Below, in pieces: positions 1 through 5,995 of a stretch of DNA of 7,217 bases (its first letter is position 1; every line of letters starts with the position of its first letter). A program made the translations under genes and the position numbers. Location: assembly GCA_964577195.1 (NCBI GenBank), contig CAZNYF010000147.1:1-7217 (forward strand), read 5' to 3'. Source of the DNA: HyVt-560 sp964577195. Lineage in GTDB: Bacteria; Pseudomonadota; Gammaproteobacteria; UWMA-0217. The notes below the pieces were generated by a model that was not told where the DNA came from, made no database searches, and saw nothing but the letters and a program-made list of their open reading frames with translations.

Positions 1-1097
1 GGGAAGGGTTCTTCTATGTGCAGTTGTCTGGCGCGGCGATTGGCGATGAAGCGGAACTGTTCCATGTGGTCTTCTTTGCTGTAGCCGAGGATGGGGTCTT
101 TTAATAGGTAATTGGCGTAGCCAGTTTCGGCGGCTTCGGCTTCGTCCCACATGTCGCGCAGGGCTTTTGGGTCTAAGGTGACTTTGTTTTCTTTGCGGAT
201 TTCATTGACGACGCGGATGCCGAAGCTGGCATGCAGGACTTCGTCGCGCATGATGTATTGCAGTTGCTCGGCGGTGCCTTTCATGAGGCCGCGGCGTTGC
301 AATGAGAAGATAGGTGAGAAGCCGTTGTAGAACCAGGTGCCTTCGAACACGCCGGCGAAAAAGGTGTAGGCGAGGACGAAGTTATTAAGTTCATCCTGAT
401 TGGTGAGGTCGATATCAGAGCGTAGTACCGAATCCAGCCTGCGGTTTGCCATGCTGATTTTTGCGTTGATTTCTGGCACGACTCGGTAGCGGTTGTAAAT
501 TTCGCCTTGATCAAGACCGATGGATTCGATGCAGTGCTGGTAGGTCCAGGTGTGCATGGCTTCTTCAAAGACCTGACGCGCCTGGTAGATTTGCAGTTCT
601 GGTGCGGTCATTTTTTCCATCACAGCCAAGCCGATATTACGCATCGCAAGGATGTCGGAGGTGGTCAGGTAGGAGAGGACGTTTTCGTAGACGTGGCGCT
701 CTTCCAGCGTGAGTTTGTGTTGGTAGTCGTGGACGTCTTGCGCCATGGCGATATCGAGCGGCGTCCAGTGATTTTTATTGGCATTGAGAAAGTATTCCCA
801 GGCCCAGGGATATTTAAAAGGCGCGAGTTGATTGATATCAGCCTGACCGTTGATGATGCGTTTATCTTCAGCGCGAATGGGCGCTGTGGAAGTTAATTTG
901 GTTTGTTTTTTAAGATTTTTCTGGCGTGTTTCAGCAAGCAACTGCTCTTGATTCAACTTATCTAAAGCACCTTTAACAACGGGGAAAGGTGTGGCTTTTT
1001 CTGCGGGTTGGGCAGGTTTGGTCTCTTCTTGCTGAAGTTCTGGTTTGGTCGGTGCTGGTGTAGTCGTACCGCTGAGTGGATCATCCCAATTGAGCAT
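1..1097 (-). CDS. nrdB: Class Ia ribonucleotide reductase, small (radical) subunit NrdB, C-terminus cut by window edge
   Basis: NrdB houses the diiron-tyrosyl radical that is passed to NrdA for reduction of ribonucleoside diphosphates in the cytoplasm. I translated 365 codons from ATG 1097 to the window edge; about 40-50 residues, including the NrdA-binding tail, lie outside. All expected cofactor residues are visible: D148, E179 and H182 (FEEAMH), radical tyrosine Y186 (HTWTYQH), E252 (FEGTWFY), and E286 and H289 (RDEVLH). Presence of Y186 argues for a class Ia protein rather than a tyrosine-less class Ic one. Residues 10-70 are a low-complexity Pro/Lys/Gln-rich N-terminal extension, as in Pseudomonas-type NrdB. 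Start choice: MLNWDD resembles the Pseudomonas NrdB start (MLSWDE) and AGAGGA (1105-1110) sits 7 nt upstream. An in-frame ATG at 1223 is possible but less likely. It follows nrdA on the same strand after a 352-bp gap. Confidence 0.97.
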   Translation of the reverse strand, partial: MLNWDDPLSGTTTPAPTKPELQQEETKPAQPAEKATPFPVVKGALDKLNQEQLLAETRQKNLKKQTKLTSTAPIRAEDKRIINGQADINQLAPFKYPWAWEYFLNANKNHWTPLDIAMAQDVHDYQHKLTLEERHVYENVLSYLTTSDILAMRNIGLAVMEKMTAPELQIYQARQVFEEAMHTWTYQHCIESIGLDQGEIYNRYRVVPEINAKISMANRRLDSVLRSDIDLTNQDELNNFVLAYTFFAGVFEGTWFYNGFSPIFSLQRRGLMKGTAEQLQYIMRDEVLHASFGIRVVNEIRKENKVTLDPKALRDMWDEAEAAETGYANYLLKDPILGYSKEDHMEQFRFIANRRARQLHIEEPF

Positions 1098-1104
1098 GTT
1101 GTAT

Positions 1105-1110
1105 TCCTCT
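1105..1110 (-). promoter_or_regulatory. Ribosome binding site deciding the nrdB start
   Basis: AGAGGA lies 7 nt before ATG 1097. This and the conserved MLNWD N-terminus favour 1097 over the in-frame ATG at 1223. Confidence 0.7.
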
Positions 1111-1233
1111 GTGTGTTCGTTTGGTTGTTGGTGCATTCGGAAGGCGCGCTGCCGATTGACCATGCCTCTTGTATGTCTGATGTGGCGCAGATCGCTGGTG
1201 TGATGATTGAGCCGTCTGATCATTTAAAAAACC

Positions 1234-1413
1234 TCAGTTGGACAGGCTTGCGTGTGCCTGTGTAGTGGTGTGGTACAAGCCGCAACAACGAGGAATAGCG
1301 TTTCTATTCCGGCGCGACGCGACTCGGCTAAACACCGCCACAGGAGTACGGCTTGCGATATAGCGAGTCTTACCCAGCTGGTGTAAATCACGTTTAATCG
1401 CTATGAATATCAT
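1234..1413 (-). CDS. Candidate 59-residue small ORF between nrdA and nrdB, unrecognised
   Basis: ATG 1413 opens a 59-codon frame ending at TGA 1234-1236. It starts MIFIAIKRDL and continues basic and Cys-containing (NAIPRCC near residue 43). AAGGGTGAG lies just upstream, a passable ribosome binding site. The frame begins 36 nt after the nrdA stop and ends 10 nt before the in-frame upstream ATG of nrdB. I do not recognise the protein. The region it covers also folds into inverted repeats (1276-1355), which makes a non-coding element or a repeat read through by chance at least as likely. Being co-directional with nrdAB is the only contextual support. Confidence 0.2.
   Translation of the reverse strand: MIFIAIKRDLHQLGKTRYIASRTPVAVFSRVASRRNRNAIPRCCGLYHTTTQAHASLSN
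1242..1261 (-). other. Hairpin followed by a T run, upstream of nrdB
   Basis: On the transcript strand ACAGGC (1261-1256) pairs perfectly with GCCTGT (1247-1242) across an 8-nt loop. A run of six T follows at 1231-1226, after a 10-nt spacer. The stem is short and the T run is too far from it for a good intrinsic terminator, so a partial attenuator or chance structure is equally possible. Confidence 0.35.
1276..1355 (-). other. Nested inverted-repeat (possible structured RNA) element in the nrdAB transcript
   Basis: An outer 7-bp perfect stem joins CAAGCCG (1355-1349 on the minus strand) to CGGCTTG (1282-1276). Inside it is a perfect 7-bp hairpin, GGAATAG with CTATTCC, at 1292-1310 with a 5-nt loop. 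A further 4-bp pairing, ACTC with GAGT, can close another arm, giving a possible three-way junction of about 80 nt. No known riboswitch class is evident. It could be a structured leader for nrdB, an RNA processing site, or a copy of a small dispersed repeat. Confidence 0.45.
1357..1387 (-). promoter_or_regulatory. Weak candidate internal promoter for nrdB
   Basis: On the minus strand TTTACA (1387-1382) resembles a -35 box (5 of 6) and TATATC (1362-1357) a -10 box (4 of 6), with a long 19-bp spacer. Initiation about 7 nt downstream would start the transcript at the beginning of the nested stem (about 1350). The match is modest, so this is only a suggestion. Confidence 0.2.
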
Positions 1414-1449
1414 TTCAACTCACCCTTTATCTGAGAATAAACTTCCGAC

Positions 1450-4314
1450 CTATTGGCACGCATCGCAATCTGGATCGAGTATTGAGCAAGCTGCAGGCGC
1501 TGCTGACCCGACCGGTTTACTGCTTTTGACGCTGCCACCTTGGCTGCTGTCTGCTGATTTCTCGACGTGGGTAGCTCCGAGTGAACGGAGGTAGTAGGTG
1601 GTTTTGAGGCCACGTACCCAGGCGAGTTTGTAGAGGAGATCCAGCTGCTTGCCTGATGGCTCGGCCATGTAGAGATTGAGCGATTGCCCCTGGTCGATCC
1701 ATTTCTGGCGACGACTGGCGGCCTCGATTAACCAGCGTGAATCAATCTCGAATGCCGTGGCATATTTGGATTTGAGATCCTCCGGAATACGGCTGATCGG
1801 CTGCGCGGAGCCATCGTAATATTTGAGATCATTGACCATCACATCATCCCAAAGATTGAGGGCTTTCAAGTCGCTGACCAGATACGGATTGACGACGGTA
1901 AATTCACCAGAGAGGTTCGATTTAACAAACAGGTTTTGATAAGTCGGTTCAATGGATTGACTGACGCCGCAGATGTTGGAAATGGTGGCTGTCGGTGCAA
2001 TTGCCATGGTGTTGGAGTTGCGCATGCCGACTTTTTTGACGCGCTTGCGCAGGCCGTCCCAATCCATTTTGCGGCTATCATCAACTTCAAAGAATTTGCC
2101 GCGCTCCTCGCGAAGCTTATCCAGCGAATCGATGGGCAAAATGCCCTGACTCCACAGCGAGCCATCAAAGGTTGCGTATTTGCCGCGCTCTTCTGCAAGA
2201 TTAGTCGAGGACTGAATTGCGTAATAACTGACCGCTTCCATCGCATTGTCTGCAAACTCCACCGCTTCTTCCGAGGCGTAAGCCAGATTGAGCTTGTAGA
2301 GCGCATCCTGGAATCCCATGATGCCGAGTCCTACGGGGCGATGCTGCAAGTTGGAATGACGCGCTTGCGGTACCGAGTAGTAGTTGTAGTCGATAACGTT
2401 ATCCAGCATCCGCATAGCAGTGGTGATGGTTTTCTCCAGCTTCTCCATGTTGAGGCCGTTCTCATCAACATGCGCTGCCAGGTTCACGGAACCGAGGTTA
2501 CACACGGCGATTTCGTCATCAGTGGTATGCAGGGTGATTTCGGTACACAGATTAGATGAATGCACTACGCCAGCGTGTTGGTTGGTATAGCGAATATTGC
2601 AAGGGTCTTTAAACGTCACCCAGGGATGCCCGGTTTCAAATAACATGCCGAGCATCTTTCGCCACAGATCAACCGCTTTAATGCGGCGGAATATATCCAG
2701 CTCACCGTTATCGGCTTTGGCTTCGTAAGCTTCGTATTTTGCGCGGAAGGCTTTGCCGGTGAGCTCGTGTAATTCGGGCGTTTCATTGGGAGAGAACAGC
2801 GTCCACTCTTTGTCTTCGGCAACGCGCTCCATGAATAAATCAGGAATCCAGTTGGCGGAGTTCATGTCATGGGTACGACGGCGCTCATCACCAGTATTTT
2901 TACGCAGCTCGATAAAGTCTTCGACATCAATATGCCAGGTTTCGAGATAGGCGCACATGGCACCTTTGCGCTTGCCGCCCTGATTCACCGCCACCGCTGT
3001 ATCGTTAGCGACTTTGAGGAATGGCACGATGCCTTGTGATTTGCCGTTGGTGCCTTTGATGTGCGCCCCCATACCGCGAACACGCGTCCAGTCATTGCCT
3101 AAACCACCGGCAAATTTTGACAGCATCGCATCATCTTTGATCGCGCTGAAAATCCCATCGAGATCATCAGGCACGGTGGTCAGATAGCAAGAGGAGAGCT
3201 GCGGACGTAGCGTTGCGGAGTTGAACAACGTCGGCGTACTGCTCATGAAATCGAAACTGGAGAGCAAATTATAGAATTCAATAGCACGTTCTTCGCGATT
3301 GATCTCGTTGATTGCCAAGCCCATAGAGACGCGCATGAAAAAAGCCTGTGGCAGTTCAAAACGGATACCGCCTTCGGTGTGAATAAAATAGCGGTCGTAG
3401 AGGGTTTGCAAACCGAGGTAGGTAAAATTCTGATCACGCTCCGACTTGAGCGCGGCAGTGATCTTTTTCATATCATATTCGAGCAACTTGCTATCTAGCA
3501 GCTCCAGCTCGATGCAGCGTTGCACATAGGATTTGAAATAACCGGGATAGAGCTTGCCCATTTGCTGCTGCGTCGCTTCGGTAGGCTTGCCATTAATAAA
3601 CGTCAGCGCCTCATGGCGCATATTGTCCATCAGTAAACGTGCCGCAGCGTGGGAATAATTGGGATCACGGTCGATTAGCGAACGACCACTCAGGCAGATG
3701 GCAGTACGCAAATCCTTGTCTGCCATGCCGTCAAAAACATTGTGTAACGTGTCTTTAAGGATTAGATCAGCATCGACACCATCGAGGCCTTTAGCGGCTT
3801 CTTTAATAATTCTGGCGAGGCGCTTTTGGTCCAGCGGACGCTTACTGCCATCCTCGGCAATAATCTGTAGTGTTGATTGTTTTTCCTGAGTGCCATTTTT
3901 ACTAGCCTCTTCGGCACGTTTCTCGGATTGTTTTTCACGATAGAGGACATAGTCGCGAGCGACCTTGTGCTCGCCATTGCGCATTAATGCCAGTTCGACC
4001 TGATCCTGGATTTGTTCGATGTGAATCGTGCCGCCTTCATTGACGTGGCGTAACAACGTATCGACGACTTGCTCTGTGAGCGCATCGACAGTTTCATGTA
4101 CTCGACCGGATGCGGCGGCTTTGCCACCTTCAACGGCGAGAAATGCTTTGGTCATCGCGACGCGAATTTTGGTTTCGTCAAAGGCGGTAAGTTTGCCGTT
4201 ACGACGAATAACCCGATAGCCTGATCCTGCTTCTGTCTGGATCACGGATTGCTCCTCAGTGGTAGCCTGTGTAATAACTGAAGAAGATGAGGTTTGTTCT
4301 GGAACTGCTTGCAT
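1450..4314 (-). CDS. nrdA: Class Ia ribonucleoside-diphosphate reductase, large (catalytic) subunit NrdA with two ATP-cones
   Basis: NrdA reduces NDPs to dNDPs with NrdB as radical donor. At 954 residues it matches the long Pseudomonas-type form (about 960) rather than E. coli NrdA (761). ATP-cone 1 spans about 33-125 (VIRRNGKLTAFDETKI, canonical). ATP-cone 2 spans about 148-235 with a degenerate motif (IIAEDGSKRPLD). The catalytic barrel follows. Active-site residues visible: C376 (SSCYL), N588/C590/E592 (SNLCTE), C605 (AVCNLGSVN), radical-path tyrosines Y907/Y908 (KTTYY), and the phosphate-binding PTATIS at 774-779. The C-terminal redox pair is C950/C953 in DCDACQ at the very end. AAGGAGG (4319-4325) lies 4 nt before ATG 4314. 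It is first in the operon with nrdB, driven by the promoter at 4456-4485 under probable NrdR and DnaA control. By analogy with the Pseudomonas enzyme, cone 1 is the likely dATP/ATP activity switch (inference). Confidence 0.98.
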   Translation of the reverse strand: MQAVPEQTSSSSVITQATTEEQSVIQTEAGSGYRVIRRNGKLTAFDETKIRVAMTKAFLAVEGGKAAASGRVHETVDALTEQVVDTLLRHVNEGGTIHIEQIQDQVELALMRNGEHKVARDYVLYREKQSEKRAEEASKNGTQEKQSTLQIIAEDGSKRPLDQKRLARIIKEAAKGLDGVDADLILKDTLHNVFDGMADKDLRTAICLSGRSLIDRDPNYSHAAARLLMDNMRHEALTFINGKPTEATQQQMGKLYPGYFKSYVQRCIELELLDSKLLEYDMKKITAALKSERDQNFTYLGLQTLYDRYFIHTEGGIRFELPQAFFMRVSMGLAINEINREERAIEFYNLLSSFDFMSSTPTLFNSATLRPQLSSCYLTTVPDDLDGIFSAIKDDAMLSKFAGGLGNDWTRVRGMGAHIKGTNGKSQGIVPFLKVANDTAVAVNQGGKRKGAMCAYLETWHIDVEDFIELRKNTGDERRRTHDMNSANWIPDLFMERVAEDKEWTLFSPNETPELHELTGKAFRAKYEAYEAKADNGELDIFRRIKAVDLWRKMLGMLFETGHPWVTFKDPCNIRYTNQHAGVVHSSNLCTEITLHTTDDEIAVCNLGSVNLAAHVDENGLNMEKLEKTITTAMRMLDNVIDYNYYSVPQARHSNLQHRPVGLGIMGFQDALYKLNLAYASEEAVEFADNAMEAVSYYAIQSSTNLAEERGKYATFDGSLWSQGILPIDSLDKLREERGKFFEVDDSRKMDWDGLRKRVKKVGMRNSNTMAIAPTATISNICGVSQSIEPTYQNLFVKSNLSGEFTVVNPYLVSDLKALNLWDDVMVNDLKYYDGSAQPISRIPEDLKSKYATAFEIDSRWLIEAASRRQKWIDQGQSLNLYMAEPSGKQLDLLYKLAWVRGLKTTYYLRSLGATHVEKSADSSQGGSVKSSKPVGSAAPAACSILDPDCDACQ

Positions 4315-4453
4315 GAATCCTCCTTTTAATGACCTGAATGCTTGCTATATATCGCGATAATGCAGCGCACCGATCACAACAACTAAAGTAATCAAGCCAA
4401 CTGATATACGACTATTTCCGTAAAATTAGAATTAGTCTTCCATAACTGTCGCA

Positions 4454-4469
4454 ATACTATAAGATGTGT
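4454..4469. promoter_or_regulatory. NrdR box, promoter-proximal
   Basis: ATACTATAAGATGTGT matches the NrdR consensus ACACWATATATWGTGT at 12 of 16 positions. It covers the -10 element of the nrdAB promoter. Its centre is 32 bp, about three helical turns, from the distal box, the usual spacing for paired NrdR sites. NrdR is the ATP-cone repressor that senses ATP/dATP and shuts down nrd genes when dNTPs are plentiful. Confidence 0.7.
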
Positions 4470-4485
4470 TCACAGTGACCGTCAA
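4456..4485 (-). promoter_or_regulatory. Sigma70 promoter of nrdAB
   Basis: On the minus strand TTGACG (4485-4480) is a 5-of-6 -35 box and TATAGT (4461-4456) a 5-of-6 -10 box, separated by 18 bp. Transcription would start near 4449, giving a leader of about 135 nt before nrdA. The boxes are embedded between two NrdR sites, which supports the assignment. Confidence 0.75.
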
Positions 4486-4501
4486 GCACAATATAGTGTG
4501 T
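4486..4501. promoter_or_regulatory. NrdR box, promoter-distal
   Basis: GCACAATATAGTGTGT matches the NrdR consensus ACACWATATATWGTGT at 14 of 16 positions. It directly abuts the upstream edge of the -35 box. With the proximal box it would allow an NrdR oligomer to sit across the promoter. Confidence 0.85.
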
Positions 4502-4530
4502 ATAAGCCTAGTAATAGTATGTGGAGCAAC

Positions 4531-4539
4531 TGTGGATAA
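4531..4539 (-). promoter_or_regulatory. DnaA box upstream of the nrdAB promoter
   Basis: TTATCCACA on the minus strand is a perfect high-affinity DnaA box, about 46 bp upstream of the -35 element. In E. coli the nrdAB promoter is also DnaA-regulated through upstream boxes. A second, weaker site (TTATCCCCA, one mismatch, 4614-4622 plus strand) lies further out. No origin-like cluster is present. Confidence 0.65.
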
Positions 4540-4686
4540 ACTGTGTCTGAAGCGGTGAATAAAGCGTATAAATTCACTACACCTCAAGTAGTTATTGGCT
4601 TTCTGGGAACCACTTATCCCCAACTACAAACCACAGATCGGCAAATTCACCTTTATTCACACCTAACCGGTTTAACATACATCGAC

Positions 4687-4716
4687 GGAATGCTTTGCGA
4701 CCACGCAGAGCATTCC
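4687..4716 (+). other. 13-bp hairpin upstream of the CBS-GGDEF gene
   Basis: The left arm GGAATGCTTTGCG (4687-4699) pairs with CGCAGAGCATTCC (4704-4716) around the tetraloop ACCA. Pairing is complete in plus-strand RNA with one U-G wobble (4695/4708); on the minus strand that pair becomes an A-C mismatch. No T run follows on either strand, so it is not a normal intrinsic terminator. It lies 101 nt before ATG 4817, and so is a possible leader RNA structure of that gene. Confidence 0.6.
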
Positions 4717-4816
4717 AAAATATCAAAAAGCGAGCTGGCAAGAAGCCGGTCAAATAAAGGGCGAATATTTTCCAGGGAATGATTTTTAGACGCCACCAGC
4801 GATAAAAAATCTCACG

Positions 4817-5815
4817 ATGACCGCCAGCACCACAGTTCAGTCGATTAACAGTTTGATTTCTGATGATTACTTACCCATTGCCCTAAGTGATGATTTGCCA
4901 ACCATGGCGGCGTACTTCCAATCACAACACGAGATTTCAACACTACCCGTTGTCAGCGAGACTCGGCTAATAGGCAGCATTCGCAGTTGTGACCTACTCG
5001 CCGCCTGCAACAGATCAGACAAACAATCGCTAACGGCCAAAAACCTGATGAGCATGGAATGCCCAGCGGTTCAAAGTGACTCCAGCCTGGTGGAAATTTG
5101 TCGGCAAGTTCGCAATGGGGAGGTCTCTCTCGATGCGGGTTATCTCTGCGTAGTAGATAGTGAAGGTACTTACCAAGGTTTGGTGACCGCTCAGAAGCTA
5201 CTCGTTGAAATCACCCAGCTGCGCCTGAATTTCACTCGCTACAACAACCCGTTATCACGCTTACCGGGCAGCGTTCATGTTGATGAAACCATTGATAATT
5301 TGATGGAAAACAACAGAATGTTTGTCGTCGTGCATTGCGATATTAATGATTTTAGAGCCTTTAATGATGCTTATGGTTATAGTCGCGGTGATGAGGTTAT
5401 TCTCTTTGTCGCAGGGGTCTTACAGGATTTTATCGACCCAGACTTGGACTTTGTAGCGCATACCGGTGGCGATGATTTCACCCTCATTTTTCAAAGCCCT
5501 GACTGGTTCGAACGCTGCGAAAACATGGAACGAAAATGTTCGTTTAAAGCGGCGCAGTTTTACTCTGAAAAACACCGCTACAATCAAGGTATCAGCAGCT
5601 TCGACCGAATGGGGAGACGCGTATTTACACCGTTTTTCACGCTGGCATTGGGCGCGGTTCAGGCTGAACCGGGGAAGTTTCTCAGTCACCACGAGATTAT
5701 TGCCGCCGCCCGAGAAGTTAAACAACGTGCGAAATCAACCTTTGGTGGCGCAATCTACATTGATGAACGCGGCTATACCTGCGCGCAAACCAGTCGGCCA
5801 TTGGTTAAGAACTAG
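4817..5815 (+). CDS. CBS-pair GGDEF domain protein, putative diguanylate cyclase or c-di-GMP sensor
   Basis: This is a 332-residue cytoplasmic protein without signal peptide or membrane segment. Two CBS motifs occupy about 13-65 and 75-131, a module that usually binds adenine nucleotides or related ligands. The GGDEF domain runs from about 141 (NNPLSRLPG) to 320. Metal-binding D175 (CDINDF), base-contacting N183 and D184 (FNDAYGYSRGDE), and the signature GGDDF (217-221) are present, so cyclase activity is plausible. The inhibitory I-site RxxD, expected just before the signature, is PxxD (208-211), so classic product inhibition should be absent. The arrangement matches the C-terminal two thirds of EAL-CBS-GGDEF proteins, but no EAL domain precedes it. 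ATG 4817 is the only start after an in-frame TAG at 4787; the ribosome binding site is poor. It is divergent from nrdA and convergent with bioF, so probably monocistronic. Confidence 0.9.
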   Translation: MTASTTVQSINSLISDDYLPIALSDDLPTMAAYFQSQHEISTLPVVSETRLIGSIRSCDLLAACNRSDKQSLTAKNLMSMECPAVQSDSSLVEICRQVRNGEVSLDAGYLCVVDSEGTYQGLVTAQKLLVEITQLRLNFTRYNNPLSRLPGSVHVDETIDNLMENNRMFVVVHCDINDFRAFNDAYGYSRGDEVILFVAGVLQDFIDPDLDFVAHTGGDDFTLIFQSPDWFERCENMERKCSFKAAQFYSEKHRYNQGISSFDRMGRRVFTPFFTLALGAVQAEPGKFLSHHEIIAAAREVKQRAKSTFGGAIYIDERGYTCAQTSRPLVKN

Positions 5816-5865
5816 TACATTGACCACATTTAACTGCCGAATATAAGGGAGCGTAGATTATCATC

Positions 5866-5939
5866 TGTAGGAGCGGCGCCCCGCCGCGATAAACTTCTGC
5901 TTTCTCGAGCATTGTTCGTGGCGAGGCGCCACTCCTACA
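5866..5939. repeat. Inverted pair of REP palindromes (REPIN-like)
   Basis: The two 25-bp units face each other at 5866-5890 (plus) and 5915-5939 (minus), separated by 24 bp. Each begins TGTAGGAG (with the GTAG tetranucleotide typical of REPs) and contains a perfect 6-bp stem with a 3-nt loop: GCGGCG/CGCCGC (5873-5887) and GTGGCG/CGCCAC (5918-5932). The units differ at four positions; two of these are the two sides of one base pair. Outer arms can also pair to form one long hairpin. Location between two convergent genes is typical, where it may act as a bidirectional transcription barrier. REPs are moved by RAYT (TnpA-REP) transposases, none of which is in this window. Confidence 0.85.
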
Positions 5940-5995
5940 TGATTGTTCAATAGGCAGATTTTATCCGTCAGTTAAATACAGACAATCAGAAATCA

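Larger units (their letters stand above)
1098..1449 (-). other. Long structured spacer between nrdA and nrdB (352 bp)
   Basis: There is no recognisable gene in this spacer. Read on the nrdAB transcript strand it holds, in order: a 59-codon ORF (1413 to 1234), a weak internal promoter candidate (1357-1387), a nested stem structure (1276-1355), a 6-bp hairpin (1242-1261) followed by a T run (1226-1231), an in-frame upstream ATG for nrdB (1223), and the nrdB ribosome binding site. nrdA and nrdB are usually close together, so a spacer of this size is likely to carry either regulatory RNA or a small inserted repeat. Which of these is true cannot be settled from one copy. Confidence 0.7.
4315..4816. 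other. Divergent regulatory region between nrdA and the CBS-GGDEF gene (502 bp)
   Basis: The nrdA half (4315-4540) contains the ribosome binding site, a leader of about 135 nt including a perfect 10-bp palindrome (TATCGCGATA, 4350-4359), the nrdAB promoter, two NrdR boxes and a DnaA box. The other half (4541-4816) contains a weak DnaA-like site, a 13-bp hairpin and an A/T-rich inverted repeat just before ATG 4817. A plus-strand frame from GTG 4543 to 4782 (79 residues) crosses this half, but has no family resemblance or ribosome binding site and spans the regulatory elements, so I do not call it a gene. Confidence 0.75.

Noticed and set aside
507..896. 129-residue plus-strand frame
   Set aside because: It is antisense to nrdB, whose metal ligands and radical tyrosine are all conserved in the opposite frame.
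1271..1356. tRNA-like appearance on the minus strand: a 7-bp acceptor-like stem (GCAAGCC with GGCTTGT) followed by ACCA, total 86 nt
   Set aside because: There is no T arm where it should be (the 17 nt before the 3' strand do not pair), no TTCRA loop and no anticodon arm; the inner hairpin is in the wrong place.
1936..2559. 207-residue plus-strand frame
   Set aside because: It lies wholly antisense to the well-supported nrdA and encodes no recognisable domain.
4342..4357. Third NrdR-like site in the nrdA leader
   Set aside because: The core ATATATAG fits but only 10 of 16 positions match, and it lies 112 bp from the proximal box, outside the paired-site geometry.
4543..4782. 79-residue plus-strand frame starting at GTG
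   Set aside because: No ribosome binding site, no recognisable family, and it runs across a DnaA-like site and the 13-bp hairpin in a regulatory region.
4781..4811. A/T-rich inverted repeat (GATTTTTA with TAAAAAATC) just before ATG 4817
   Set aside because: The pairing is A/T-only apart from the ends and needs a bulge; it could lightly mask initiation but is too weak to call.
5466..5846. 126-residue plus-strand frame overlapping the CBS-GGDEF gene
   Set aside because: It is an alternate frame over conserved GGDEF sequence with no domain of its own.
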